A stretch of DNA of 64,000 bases from Leminorella grimontii ATCC 33999 = DSM 5078 (lineage in GTDB: Bacteria; Pseudomonadota; Gammaproteobacteria; Enterobacterales; Enterobacteriaceae): assembly GCF_000439085.1 (NCBI RefSeq), contig NZ_AUUA01000002.1, positions 1-64,000 on the forward strand, in the 5' to 3' direction. A program made the position numbers and the translations under genes. Below the pieces are notes generated by a model. The model was not told the DNA's origin. It was given only the letters and a program-made list of their open reading frames with translations, and searched no databases. This document shows, in pieces, positions 12,120 to 22,357 of this stretch (within the stretch, counting starts at the first letter, position 1; every line of letters begins with the position of its first letter).

Positions 12120-14045
12120 ATGATTTTATTCTCTTCACTACAGATTCGCCGCGGCGTCAACGTCCTGCTTGATAACGCCAGCGCTACGATTAACCCAGGA
12201 CAGAAAGTAGGACTGGTCGGTAAAAACGGCTGTGGAAAGTCTACGCTGCTCTCATTGCTTAAGGGTGAGCTTTCCGCCGACGGCGGCAGCGTAACGCTGC
12301 CGACAAACTGGTCGATGGCCTGGGTCAATCAGGAAACCCCCGCGCTGGAAACCGCCGCGCTCGACTACGTGATAGACGGCGACAGGGAATATCGTCGTTT
12401 GGAGAGAGAATTAGCCGAGGCGAACGAGAAGAACGACGGCCACCGCATCGCACTGCTGCACGGCCAGCTTGACGCCATCTCGGCCTGGACGATTCAGTCC
12501 CGCGCCGCCAGCCTGCTGCACGGCCTCGGTTTCACTCAGGAACAGCTACAGCACCCCGTCAGCGCCTTTTCCGGCGGCTGGCGTATGCGCCTGAACCTCG
12601 CGCAGGCGCTTCTATGTCGCTCCGACCTGCTGCTGCTCGACGAACCCACCAACCACCTGGATCTCGATGCGGTCATCTGGCTGGAAAAGTGGCTAAAGAG
12701 CTATGAGGGCACGCTGATTTTGATCTCGCATGACAGGGATTTCCTCGATCCGATTGTCGACAAGATTTTGCATATCGAACAGCAGCAGCTGTTTGAATAC
12801 ACCGGCAACTACTCCTCCTTTGAGCGCCAGCGAGCTACCCGGTTGGCTCAGCAGCAGGCGATGTACCAAAGCCAGCAGGAAAAGGTCGCACACCTCAAAA
12901 GCTATATCGATCGGTTCAAGGCTAAAGCCACCAAGGCGAGGCAGGCCCAGAGCCGGATAAAAATGCTGGAACGCATGGAGCTGATAGCCCCGGCCCACGT
13001 CGATAATCCGTTTCATTTTAGCTTTCGCACGCCGGAAAGCCTGCCCAACCCGCTGCTGCGCATGGAAAACGTCAGCGCCGGCTACGGTGACAAAACCGTT
13101 CTTGCGTCAATTAAGCTGAACCTGGTGCCCGGCTCTCGCATCGGCCTGCTCGGGCGAAACGGCGCGGGCAAGTCAACGCTTATCAAGCTGCTGGCGGGCG
13201 CCCTGACGCCGCAGCGCGGAGACATCAGCCTGGCAAAAGGCATCCAGCTTGGCTACTTTGCGCAGCACCAGCTCGAAACCCTGCGTTCGGACGAATCGCC
13301 CCTGTGGCACTTAAGCCGACTGGCGCCTCAAGAGTATGAACAGACGCTGCGCGACTATTTGGGCGGCTTTGGCTTTCATGGCGACAAGGTGACCGAAAAA
13401 ACCGAACGCTTCTCCGGCGGCGAAAAGGCGCGTCTGGTGCTGGCGCTGATCGTCTGGCAGCGCCCTAACCTGCTGCTGCTCGATGAGCCGACCAACCACC
13501 TCGATCTGGACATGCGCCAAGCGCTGACCGAGGCGCTGATTGACTTCGACGGTGCGCTGGTCGTCGTTTCCCACGACAGGCATCTGCTGCGCTCCACCAC
13601 CGACGAGCTTTATTTGGTGCACGACGCCCGCGTTGAGCAGTTTGACGGCGATCTGGACGACTACCAGCGCTGGCTTTCCGAGCTGCAAAAGCAGGATCTC
13701 CAGCCGCAGGGCGGCGAGCCGTCAGAGCAGAACGGCAACAGCGCCCAGTCGCGTAAAGATCAAAAGCGCCGCGAAGCCGAATTTCGCGCCCAAACGCTGC
13801 CCGTCAGAAAAGCGATTGAAAAGCTCGATAAAGAGCTGGAAAAAGTGAGCAAGGCGCTGGGAGAAGTAGAGCAGGCGCTGTCCGACAGCGCTATCTATGA
13901 GCCCGAGAAAAAGGCTGAGCTAACTAAGCTGCTACAACAGCAGGTTTCGCTAAAATCCGCTCAGGAGGAACATGAAATGAACTGGCTGGAACAGCAGGAG
14001 CGCCTGGAAGAAATGACGACGCTTTTTAATCAGGAAAGCGAATAG
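12120..14045 (+). CDS. yheS: ABC-F family ATPase YheS
   Basis: YheS belongs to the ABC-F proteins: soluble twin-ATPase factors that act on ribosomes rather than in transport. The 641 residues contain two ATP-binding cassettes: Walker A GLVGKNGCGKST (about 33-44) and GLLGRNGAGKST (about 341-352), signatures FSGGWRMRL and FSGGEKARL, and Walker B LLLLDEPTNHLDL twice. A charged helical linker lies between them and a coiled-coil tail ends the protein. Start ATG at 12120 matches the E. coli N-terminus. It is first of yheSTU. Confidence 0.95.
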   Translation: MILFSSLQIRRGVNVLLDNASATINPGQKVGLVGKNGCGKSTLLSLLKGELSADGGSVTLPTNWSMAWVNQETPALETAALDYVIDGDREYRRLERELAEANEKNDGHRIALLHGQLDAISAWTIQSRAASLLHGLGFTQEQLQHPVSAFSGGWRMRLNLAQALLCRSDLLLLDEPTNHLDLDAVIWLEKWLKSYEGTLILISHDRDFLDPIVDKILHIEQQQLFEYTGNYSSFERQRATRLAQQQAMYQSQQEKVAHLKSYIDRFKAKATKARQAQSRIKMLERMELIAPAHVDNPFHFSFRTPESLPNPLLRMENVSAGYGDKTVLASIKLNLVPGSRIGLLGRNGAGKSTLIKLLAGALTPQRGDISLAKGIQLGYFAQHQLETLRSDESPLWHLSRLAPQEYEQTLRDYLGGFGFHGDKVTEKTERFSGGEKARLVLALIVWQRPNLLLLDEPTNHLDLDMRQALTEALIDFDGALVVVSHDRHLLRSTTDELYLVHDARVEQFDGDLDDYQRWLSELQKQDLQPQGGEPSEQNGNSAQSRKDQKRREAEFRAQTLPVRKAIEKLDKELEKVSKALGEVEQALSDSAIYEPEKKAELTKLLQQQVSLKSAQEEHEMNWLEQQERLEEMTTLFNQESE

Positions 14046-14057
14046 TAAAAATAAATG

Positions 14058-14081
14058 GGAGCGCGCGGCCTGGCGCGTTCC
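14058..14081 (+). terminator. Hairpin after yheS
   Basis: GGAGCGCGC / GCGCGTTCC forms a 9-bp stem 13 bp after the yheS stop, with a poor T-tract. It is a possible weak terminator or attenuator between yheS and yheT. Confidence 0.5.
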
Positions 14082-14201
14082 TGTATTCCCCATCCCTTAT
14101 AAAATCTCGACATGCCTCGCAATCAAAAGGCGTTGCATCATTCCATTCCCGCACACGGTGTGATATTGATCGCATAACTTCCTGACAAATTTAATCATAC
14201 G

Positions 14202-15182
14202 ATGAACACCGACTTTCAGCCGCTGCGTGGAACCGCTAATCCCCATCTGCAGACGCTTTTACCGCGCCTCGTTCGCCGCCGCATTAGTCTGTCCCCGGTT
14301 TGGCAGCGCCTCGACCTGCCGGACGGCGACTTTGTCGATCTGGCGTGGAGCGACGCGCCGGAAGGCGCGGCGCACAGGCCGCGGCTGGCCATTTTTCACG
14401 GGCTGGAGGGCAACTTCTACAGCCCCTATGCGCACGGACTGCTGGAAGCCTGTCGGCGTCTCGGCTGGCTAGGCGTCGTCATGCACTTTCGCGGCTGCAG
14501 CGGCGAACCGAACCTGGCGCCCCGCGCCTATCATTCAGGGGAAACGCAGGACGCGCGTTTTTTCCTCAGCTGGCTTCGGGAGCGCTTTGGCGATGCGCCA
14601 ACCGCCGCCGTCGGCTACTCGCTGGGCGGCAACATGCTGGCCTGTTATCTGGCGGAAGAAGGCGAACGGGCGCCGCTGCAGGCGGCCGTCATCGTTTCCG
14701 CGCCACTGATGCTGGCGCCCTGTTCGCGGCGTTTAGCAACGGGATCGTCGCGCATATACCACCGCTACCTGCTCGGCCAGCTCAAGCAAAGCGTTTTGCG
14801 TAAGCAAAAACGCTACCCGCAGCTGGTGTCGCTGACGGAAAAAGAGTTGAAGGGCATCCGCTCCCTACAGGCCTTTGACGATGCGATAACCGCGCCGCTG
14901 CACGGTTTTTCCAACGCGCTGGACTACTATCATCAATGCAGCGCGCTGCCAATGCTGCCCAACGTCAAAGTTCCGCTTCTTATCGTGCACGCCAAGGACG
15001 ACCCCTTTATGTCGCCGGAAGTCATTCCGGACCCAACCCGGCTCCCAAGCAATATCGAATACCAGCTTACCGAACACGGCGGCCACGTAGGCTTTGTCGG
15101 AGGCACTTGGAAAAAGCCCGAAATGTGGTTGGAAAAACGCATTCCGCAGTGGCTGTCGCCCTACCTGGAGAGCACGTCATGA
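14202..15182 (+). CDS. yheT: YheT family alpha/beta hydrolase
   Basis: The 326 residues form an alpha/beta hydrolase of the YheT/ABHD1-3 family. The nucleophile elbow GYSLGG places Ser140. An acid at Asp266/267 (HAKDDPF) and His295 (HGGHVGF) complete the triad. The early motif [14 protein letters not shown] is typical of the family. The natural substrate is unknown. It follows yheS and overlaps yheU by 4 bp (ATGA). Confidence 0.93.
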   Translation: MNTDFQPLRGTANPHLQTLLPRLVRRRISLSPVWQRLDLPDGDFVDLAWSDAPEGAAHRPRLAIFHGLEGNFYSPYAHGLLEACRRLGWLGVVMHFRGCSGEPNLAPRAYHSGETQDARFFLSWLRERFGDAPTAAVGYSLGGNMLACYLAEEGERAPLQAAVIVSAPLMLAPCSRRLATGSSRIYHRYLLGQLKQSVLRKQKRYPQLVSLTEKELKGIRSLQAFDDAITAPLHGFSNALDYYHQCSALPMLPNVKVPLLIVHAKDDPFMSPEVIPDPTRLPSNIEYQLTEHGGHVGFVGGTWKKPEMWLEKRIPQWLSPYLESTS

Positions 15183-15427
15183 TTATTCCCTGGCAGTCCG
15201 TTAATCCCGATACGCTGGAAGCCATCATTGAGTCTTTCGTTCTGCGAGAAGGCACCGACTACGGCGAGCAGGAGAAGTCTTTACCGCAGAAGGTCGAGGA
15301 CGTGAAGCGCCTGCTCAAAAGCGGCGAAGCGGTGCTGGTGTGGTCGCAACTGCATGAGACCGTGAATATCATGATGAAAGCGCAGTTTAAGGACAATAAT
15401 GAAACGGAATATCCCCCTGAATACTGA
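15179..15427 (+). CDS. yheU: YheU family protein
   Basis: YheU is a small conserved protein of unknown function. The start ATG at 15179 overlaps the yheT TGA (ATGA) and gives 82 residues ([20 protein letters not shown]). E. coli YheU has 72. The extra residues form an acidic C-terminus, [11 protein letters not shown], whose coding region is shared with the next gene over 29 bp. The core [11 protein letters not shown] and [10 protein letters not shown] is strongly conserved. Confidence 0.92.
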   Translation: MIIPWQSVNPDTLEAIIESFVLREGTDYGEQEKSLPQKVEDVKRLLKSGEAVLVWSQLHETVNIMMKAQFKDNNETEYPPEY

Positions 15428-16208
15428 GATAAAGGAACCTGCCGAAGAAGCCGAAAGAATTGGTTACTGGTATGGCAGTGTAAAAGACGATCTCCCCTAT
15501 GCATTGGGCCAAGTGATCCAAAACGCTCACGAAGGCCCGCCATATGAGATCGTCGATCGGAAAATAATCTCCATCATCGTGACTGCCGATTGCTGGCCCG
15601 GCCAACTGTGGCGAGCGCAGGTCGTCACGCTTGGGGATATGTCCGGATTGATTGATAACCCCGGCTACTGGCGAGCAAGCGCCATCAGGCTGCTTGAACC
15701 GCTGCCGCTAGCAATGCTTTTTGGCGACTACGGCCAAGACATTGTGATATTGCTACAGCAGATCTCTGCCGTAACGGCTGAGCAGACCGAGCAATTGCAG
15801 AACAATTTATCCGCCGACGCCGACTCTGCATGGACTAAAGCTTGGGTACTCTGGGACAGCCAGCTAGCGTTTCCCCGGCAACATCAGTATGACGACAAGG
15901 ACGGGATGACGCTCAGCGCAATGGGACGCGATGATGACGAAAGCTCCCCCGTAAATGGAGGATTTCATCTGATTGCCGAATTGTTGGAACTACAAGCCAA
16001 GAAGCAAGAAGGTAGTGATGCCGTTATCCAGATTATCGAAGACGGAGAAACGGAAGAGGCGCTTACGCCCAAGTGGCGCGCGGCAAGAAAAGCGTTTTTA
16101 CATGCAGCGATGGCGTTCGCTATGCGCGAGCAGCTTTCCAATGACGAGTATGCTGCGCTAACCGCCGCATGGTCGAGCGTATTTAATAATGTAGATAACC
16201 ACGCTTAA
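15399..16208 (+). CDS. Unrecognised soluble protein overlapping yheU
   Basis: I do not recognise this 269-residue protein. Its ATG at 15399 lies inside the yheU 3' end and follows AAGGA with 5 bp spacing, so it appears coupled to yheTU. No signal peptide or membrane segment is visible. It is acidic, with a central DDKDG/DDDES-rich part (about 165-190) and a helical C-terminus ([19 protein letters not shown]). E. coli and relatives have no gene here; prkB follows yheU directly. The bases look somewhat AT-richer than its neighbours. It may be a lineage-specific insertion. That it is a real gene is supported by length, ribosome site and coupling. Confidence 0.75.
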   Translation: MKRNIPLNTEIKEPAEEAERIGYWYGSVKDDLPYALGQVIQNAHEGPPYEIVDRKIISIIVTADCWPGQLWRAQVVTLGDMSGLIDNPGYWRASAIRLLEPLPLAMLFGDYGQDIVILLQQISAVTAEQTEQLQNNLSADADSAWTKAWVLWDSQLAFPRQHQYDDKDGMTLSAMGRDDDESSPVNGGFHLIAELLELQAKKQEGSDAVIQIIEDGETEEALTPKWRAARKAFLHAAMAFAMREQLSNDEYAALTAAWSSVFNNVDNHA

Positions 16209-16286
16209 ACGTTCTTACCCATATTCCCGCGCATCGCCGACTAGGCTATGCTCAAACGACAATAATAAACGCAAGGACCTCGGCCT

Positions 16287-17156
16287 ATGTCAGCAGCGCA
16301 CCCCATCATCGCCGTTACCGGCTCCAGCGGAGCGGGGACCACCACCACCAGCCAGGCGTTTCGGAAAATTTTCCAACAGCTCAACCTTAACGCCGCTCGC
16401 ATCGACGGCGACGCCTATCACCGCTACACCCGTCCAGAAATGGACGCGGAAATCCGCAGGGCCAGAGAGCAGGGGCGCCACATCAGCTACTTCGGCCCGG
16501 AAGCGAACGACTTCGCTGCGCTGGAGAGCGGATTTGCCGAATACGGCCAAAGCGGTTCAGGCCGCACCCGTAAGTACCTGCATACCTATGACGAAGCCGT
16601 TCCCTATCGCCAGCTTCCCGGCACCTTTACGCCCTGGAGCGGGCTACCCGACGGTACGGATCTGCTGTTTTATGAAGGCCTTCACGGCGGGATCGTTACT
16701 GAAAAGCACGACGTAGCGCGCCACGTAGACCTGCTGGTCGGCGTCGTGCCTATCGTCAACCTGGAATGGATACAGAAGCTTATTCGCGACACCGTCGAGC
16801 GCGAGCATTCGCGAGAGGCGGTGCTGGATTCCGTCGTTCGCTCAATGGACGACTACATTAACTACATCACACCGCAGTTTTCCCGCACGCACATCAACTT
16901 CCAGCGCGTACCTACGGTAGACACCTCGGACCCCTTTTCGGCCAAAAGCATCCCCACCCTCGATGAAAGCTTGGTGGTTATTCACTTTCGCGGGCTCAGC
17001 GGGATAGACTTCCCCTATCTGCTGGCCATGCTGCAGGGATCGTTCATTTCGCAAACCAATACGCTGGTAATTCCGGGGGGAAAAGTCGGGCTGGCGATGG
17101 AGCTGATTATTACCCCGCTGATTCAGCAGCTTTTGCAGGGTAAGCCGCTAAAATAA
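16287..17156 (+). CDS. prkB: Phosphoribulokinase-family protein PrkB
   Basis: The 289 residues equal the E. coli PrkB length. The P-loop GSSGAGTTTT (about 12-21) and FYEGLHGG (about 131) are those of the phosphoribulokinase/uridine kinase family. The organism shows no other Calvin-cycle gene in this window, so the substrate is unlikely to be ribulose-5-phosphate for carbon fixation; the role is not known. It lies between the orphan gene and crp. The usual neighbour yhfA is absent. Confidence 0.93.
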   Translation: MSAAHPIIAVTGSSGAGTTTTSQAFRKIFQQLNLNAARIDGDAYHRYTRPEMDAEIRRAREQGRHISYFGPEANDFAALESGFAEYGQSGSGRTRKYLHTYDEAVPYRQLPGTFTPWSGLPDGTDLLFYEGLHGGIVTEKHDVARHVDLLVGVVPIVNLEWIQKLIRDTVEREHSREAVLDSVVRSMDDYINYITPQFSRTHINFQRVPTVDTSDPFSAKSIPTLDESLVVIHFRGLSGIDFPYLLAMLQGSFISQTNTLVIPGGKVGLAMELIITPLIQQLLQGKPLK

Positions 17157-17332
17157 TAATGCCGTAAAAATAGGCGAATGGCGCTGCAATACGCCAGACG
17201 CCCCGCATTTTAGTAACGAGGAACAAGACTCTTGCCTCAAGCTGTGTTAAAAGCTTACGGTGTAGAAGTCCATAAATTAGGTTATGCTCAAGCTGATGCA
17301 TACAAACGTTCTCTATTCTTTCACGCATCGGC

Positions 17333-17338
17333 TATAAT
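17333..17338 (+). promoter_or_regulatory. Candidate -10 element of crp
   Basis: TATAAT lies 103 bp before the crp ATG, in the 285-bp prkB-crp gap. No good -35 hexamer stands 17 bp upstream, consistent with an activator-dependent or autoregulated promoter like that of E. coli crp. No convincing CRP site was located. Tentative. Confidence 0.4.
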
Positions 17339-17441
17339 AGCGCTCACCGAGCCTTTCTGGCGGTTTCGAGCGAGTAGGATTTTTTCGGCAGGCTTCTCGC
17401 TTTGCTGTTTTAGGTAGTGACAACAAAGAGGATAACAACAG

Positions 17442-18074
17442 ATGGTTCTCGGCAAACCGCAAACAGACCCGACTCTTGAATGGTTTTTGTCTCATTGTCA
17501 TATCCATAAATACCCATCCAAGAGCACTCTTATCCATCAAGGAGAGAAGGCGGAGACGCTTTATTACATCGTCAAAGGAGCCGTAGCCGTTCTCATTAAG
17601 GATGAAGAAGGTAAAGAAATGATTCTTTCCTACCTCAACCAAGGGGACTTCATCGGTGAGCTTGGCCTGTTTGAAGAAGGCCAGGAACGCAGCGCATGGG
17701 TAAGAGCGAAAACCGCCTGTGAAGTGGCGGAAATATCCTATAAAAAGTTTCGCCAGCTGATTCAAGTCAATCCCGATATTCTCATGCGCCTGTCGGCACA
17801 GATGGCCAGCCGCCTGCAGGTCACCTCAGAGAAAGTGGGCAGCCTTGCCTTCCTTGACGTCACGGGACGCATTGCTCAAACCCTGCTGAACCTGGCTAAA
17901 CAGCCCGATGCGATGACCCACCCAGACGGAATGCAGATAAAAATAACCCGTCAGGAAATCGGCCAAATCGTCGGTTGCTCTCGCGAAACGGTCGGCCGCA
18001 TCCTGAAGATGCTTGAAGATCAAAACCTGATTTCGGCGCATGGTAAAACCATCGTCGTCTACGGGACACGTTAA
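17442..18074 (+). CDS. crp: cAMP receptor protein CRP
   Basis: CRP is the global cAMP-dependent transcription regulator. The 210 residues match the E. coli protein in length and nearly throughout. The cyclic-nucleotide domain has [18 protein letters not shown] (about 71-88), with the cAMP-contacting Glu and Arg, and the C-terminal helix-turn-helix is [21 protein letters not shown]. The ATG follows GAGGATAAC. A CRP site upstream of rspA and probable control of the sugar genes in this window link it to its neighbours. Confidence 0.99.
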   Translation: MVLGKPQTDPTLEWFLSHCHIHKYPSKSTLIHQGEKAETLYYIVKGAVAVLIKDEEGKEMILSYLNQGDFIGELGLFEEGQERSAWVRAKTACEVAEISYKKFRQLIQVNPDILMRLSAQMASRLQVTSEKVGSLAFLDVTGRIAQTLLNLAKQPDAMTHPDGMQIKITRQEIGQIVGCSRETVGRILKMLEDQNLISAHGKTIVVYGTR

Positions 18075-18086
18075 CTACTCTACAAG

Positions 18087-18114
18087 GCGGGCGCTTTAAC
18101 GTGGCGCCCGCTTT
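18087..18114 (+). terminator. crp terminator
   Basis: GCGGGCGC / GCGCCCGC with a 9-base loop followed by TTTAT lies 12 bp after the crp stop. Confidence 0.8.
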
Positions 18115-18131
18115 ATCTACTACGGAAGCGT

Positions 18132-20204
18132 ATGTGGCGCCGCGTTATCTATCATCCTGAAGTTAACTATGCTCTGCGCCAAACGCTGGTTCTCTGCCTA
18201 CCTATCCTGCTGTTCTGGCTGTTAAACGATCTGCGTACCGGCTTTATGCTTTCTTTGGTCCCGGCCTGCTGCAACATCGGCGGTCTGGATACGCCCCACA
18301 AACGATTTTTTAAACGTTTAGCCATTGGCGGCGCTCTGTTTGCCGGCAGCAGCTTTTTATTGCAGCTGTTTCTCGACCTTTCAATTCCGCTTGCCGCCTG
18401 CATGTTCATTATGGCGATACTGTTTGGCGTGACCGCGGAAATCAGCCCCCTACACGGACGTCTGATGCCCGCCGCGCTGGTCGCCGGTATCTTCACCCTA
18501 AGCCTGGTGGACACCATGCCCATTTGGTATGCGCCCGCGCTGTTCATCATCGGCACGCTCTGGTATGGGCTGTTTACCTACGTCTGGTTTCGCCTGTGGC
18601 AGGAACAGCCGATGCGGGAGTCCCTAAGCCTGCTTTACCGCCAGCTCGCGGACTATTTTGAAGCCAAATACAGCCTGCTGACTCAGCACACCGATCCGGA
18701 AACGGCGCTGCCGCCGCTGCTGAGCCGCCAGCAGCAGGTTATGGACAGCATTACGCTCATCTACCAACAGCTCTATATGATCACCGACCTGAAGCACCCG
18801 CGCCACCAGCGCCTGATGCAGGCCTTTCAGGTTGCGCTCGATTTGCAAGAGCACATCACGGTGAGCCTGCACCAGCCTGACGAAGTGCAAAGGCTGGTAG
18901 AGCAAAGCCATGCGGAAGCGGTTATCCGCCACAACGCCAGGATCATCAGCCGACAGCTTAGAACCCTTTCCGACGATATTCTCTACCATCGACGCCCCAA
19001 GCCATTTTCTATTGAGCACGAGCTGGCCGCGCTGGAAAAAATCGCCAATCAGCATCCCGACAATCCGGTCGGCGCGTTTTGTTATTACCACTTCAGCCGC
19101 ATAGCCCAATTGCTCAGCCACCAGCGGCCGCTTTACAACCGCAGCCTGATGCCGTCGCAGAACCGGCTTCCGTTCTGGCGAGCGCTAAAAGGCTACTGTT
19201 CGCTGAAGTCCGCCGCGCTTCGCAACGCGGCGCGCCTGGGGGTTACGCTGGCCGCAGGCAGCGCGATTGGCATGGTCCTCAACCTGCCAAAACCGTACTG
19301 GATACTGCTGACCGTCATGCTGGTCAGCCAAAACGGCTACAACGCCACCCGCATCCGTATTCAGCACCGTGCTCTCGGTACGCTGTTCGGCATCATCGTC
19401 GGCGCATTCATCTTGCGGCTACAGTACCCTGAATACGTCATGCTGCTGTTGATGCTGGCGATTACCCTTGCCGCCTATCTGGCGGTACGAAAATACTACG
19501 GCATTGCGGTCGTTGGCTTTACCATCACCGCCGTATATACGCTGCAGATTATCGCCGGTAGCGGCATGGAGTTTCTGCTTTCCCGGCTGGTGGATACGGT
19601 GATTGGCTGCATGCTGGTATTCGCAGGAACCATCTGGCTATGGCCCCAGTGGCAAAGCGGCCAGCTGCGCAAAAACGCCCACAGCGCGCTGGAAGCCTAT
19701 CAAAATCATCTAAGGCAGATGTTTGCCCAGACGGACGACGCCACCGCGCTGTCGTACGCAAGGATGAAGATGAATCAGGCCCACAACGCGCTGTTTACCG
19801 CATTGAACCAAGCTATGCAGGAGCCAGGCTTCAACTCTCGCTACCTGACGGACATGCGCCTTTGGATCACCCACAGCCAGTTTATCGTCGAGCATCTTAA
19901 CGGCATGACGGTGATCGTTCGCGATCAGTACGTATTAACGCCCGAACTGGCGCAAAGCTACTTAAACTCCTGTGAAATTCTGATCCAAATCTGTCAGCAG
20001 CGGCTGGAATACGACGGCCCCAGCAGCGACACCAGCATGATGGCTATCGCCGAACCCAATGATGAAATGCCGGAAACCTCAATGGAAAGGCACATAGAAC
20101 GCATTTTGTCGCACCTGAAGGCCATGCACACCATTTCGTCGCTGGCGTGGCAGCAGCGTCCCCACCACGGTATTTGGCTTAAGCGCAGGCTGCGGGATGA
20201 ATAG
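18132..20204 (+). CDS. yhfK: YhfK, FUSC-family inner membrane protein
   Basis: The 690 residues have two clusters of membrane segments (about 15-160 and 380-500) each followed by a cytoplasmic helical region, the layout of FUSC/AaeB-like transport proteins. E. coli YhfK has about 700 residues and the same position after crp. It is a predicted efflux permease with unknown substrate. It starts 57 bp after the crp stop, just beyond the crp terminator. Confidence 0.93.
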   Translation: MWRRVIYHPEVNYALRQTLVLCLPILLFWLLNDLRTGFMLSLVPACCNIGGLDTPHKRFFKRLAIGGALFAGSSFLLQLFLDLSIPLAACMFIMAILFGVTAEISPLHGRLMPAALVAGIFTLSLVDTMPIWYAPALFIIGTLWYGLFTYVWFRLWQEQPMRESLSLLYRQLADYFEAKYSLLTQHTDPETALPPLLSRQQQVMDSITLIYQQLYMITDLKHPRHQRLMQAFQVALDLQEHITVSLHQPDEVQRLVEQSHAEAVIRHNARIISRQLRTLSDDILYHRRPKPFSIEHELAALEKIANQHPDNPVGAFCYYHFSRIAQLLSHQRPLYNRSLMPSQNRLPFWRALKGYCSLKSAALRNAARLGVTLAAGSAIGMVLNLPKPYWILLTVMLVSQNGYNATRIRIQHRALGTLFGIIVGAFILRLQYPEYVMLLLMLAITLAAYLAVRKYYGIAVVGFTITAVYTLQIIAGSGMEFLLSRLVDTVIGCMLVFAGTIWLWPQWQSGQLRKNAHSALEAYQNHLRQMFAQTDDATALSYARMKMNQAHNALFTALNQAMQEPGFNSRYLTDMRLWITHSQFIVEHLNGMTVIVRDQYVLTPELAQSYLNSCEILIQICQQRLEYDGPSSDTSMMAIAEPNDEMPETSMERHIERILSHLKAMHTISSLAWQQRPHHGIWLKRRLRDE

Positions 20205-20335
20205 CAAACGGCAAGCCTAACGCCCTAGGCAGCCTTTCCCGCTCTTTTACGCCATACGTCGGCTATGGCGGCGCCCTCCTACCCTCTAAATTTACTCATC
20301 ACACGGCACCTTTTATCACAAATCCAAGGAGTTTT

Positions 20336-20881
20336 ATGATGAGCACAAAAAACTACGTCATTTTAGATACAAATCCCAGAAGCAACCAAAATGATGACTT
20401 CATCCTGCTAGGTTTAAAAAACCAAGGTTTTGCCAGAGGGTGCCCCATGCTTTTTGGCGGTACCGCCGACGCTAAAAAAGATGGCCGCCCCGACGAAAAA
20501 GACTTCGCACTAAAAGTGATACGGCGGGAAGTAAGAGAAGAAACGGGAAATAGAATTATTGTCAATCAAATAGGAAAGCGTATCCACTGCGCCGCAGGCG
20601 AAGATATTTCCGTTTATACCAGCCACGATTTTCATTTTGACGGGAGGGTTAATTTAGGAACCGCAGGAGAATTCGCCTGGATACGAAAAGTCAGCAAGGG
20701 AAAACTCAGCGCCTTATTTGAAGGAGAAGAAATAAAAAATTGTGAACAGTTTGGGCGCCACCTTTTCGGCATGACGCTGGATGAAAGCATCGATCCGACA
20801 TATGAACAGTATCACGATGAATATCTCCCGTCCGAGTCGCTAAAGGCCCTCTATAAGTACTGCCTCGCGCTGTTTTCATAG
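20336..20881 (+). CDS. Nudix-like hydrolase, lineage-specific
   Basis: The 181-residue protein has a Nudix-like box at about residues 50-72: G-x5-D-x7-REVREETGN, where the usual first Glu is Asp and the last hydrophobic residue is Asn. The metal-binding REVREE core is intact, so pyrophosphohydrolase activity is possible but the substrate is unknown. AAGGAG precedes the tandem ATGATG; the second ATG at 20339 has the better spacing. Base composition is clearly more AT-rich than the flanking yhfK and argD, which suggests acquisition by transfer. No counterpart lies at this place in E. coli. Confidence 0.78.
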   Translation: MMSTKNYVILDTNPRSNQNDDFILLGLKNQGFARGCPMLFGGTADAKKDGRPDEKDFALKVIRREVREETGNRIIVNQIGKRIHCAAGEDISVYTSHDFHFDGRVNLGTAGEFAWIRKVSKGKLSALFEGEEIKNCEQFGRHLFGMTLDESIDPTYEQYHDEYLPSESLKALYKYCLALFS

Positions 20882-20890
20882 CAATAAAGA

Positions 20891-20923
20891 GAACAGGCTT
20901 CCCTGTCAACCGGAAGCCTGTTC
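20891..20923. terminator. Terminator between the Nudix-like gene and argD
   Basis: GAACAGGCTTCC / GGAAGCCTGTTC makes a perfect 12-bp stem with a 9-base loop between two convergent genes. T-tracts are short on both sides. Confidence 0.72.
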
Positions 20924-20936
20924 ATTGATTACGGCA

Positions 20937-22190
<1,254 letters not shown>

Positions 22191-22217
22191 TTAGACGAAT
22201 AGTGAAACACTATCAAA

Positions 22218-22235
22218 AATGAATAATAAATCAAT
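22218..22235 (-). promoter_or_regulatory. Candidate ArgR box upstream of argD
   Basis: AATGAATAATAAATCAAT resembles the 18-bp ARG box pattern TGAAT-N4-ATTCA with one mismatch in the right half. It lies about 50 bp before the argD ATG. A second box at the usual spacing was not convincing, so this is weak. Confidence 0.35.
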
Positions 22236-22357
22236 TTTTAAACATAAAAATACAGAATTATTTTTAACCAAAGGCGGCGAGAAGCAAAGGTGAATGAATA
22301 CGACAACGGCGGAAAATGGTATGATGTTTGCAGAATCACTTTGCAGGAACGGTACGG

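Noticed and set aside
12029-12328. 99-codon minus-strand open frame between kefG and yheS
   Set aside because: Overlaps the yheS 5' end and has no ribosome site or recognisable product.
17232-17417. 61-codon plus-strand open frame in the crp leader
   Set aside because: No ribosome site, no family, and it covers the likely crp promoter.
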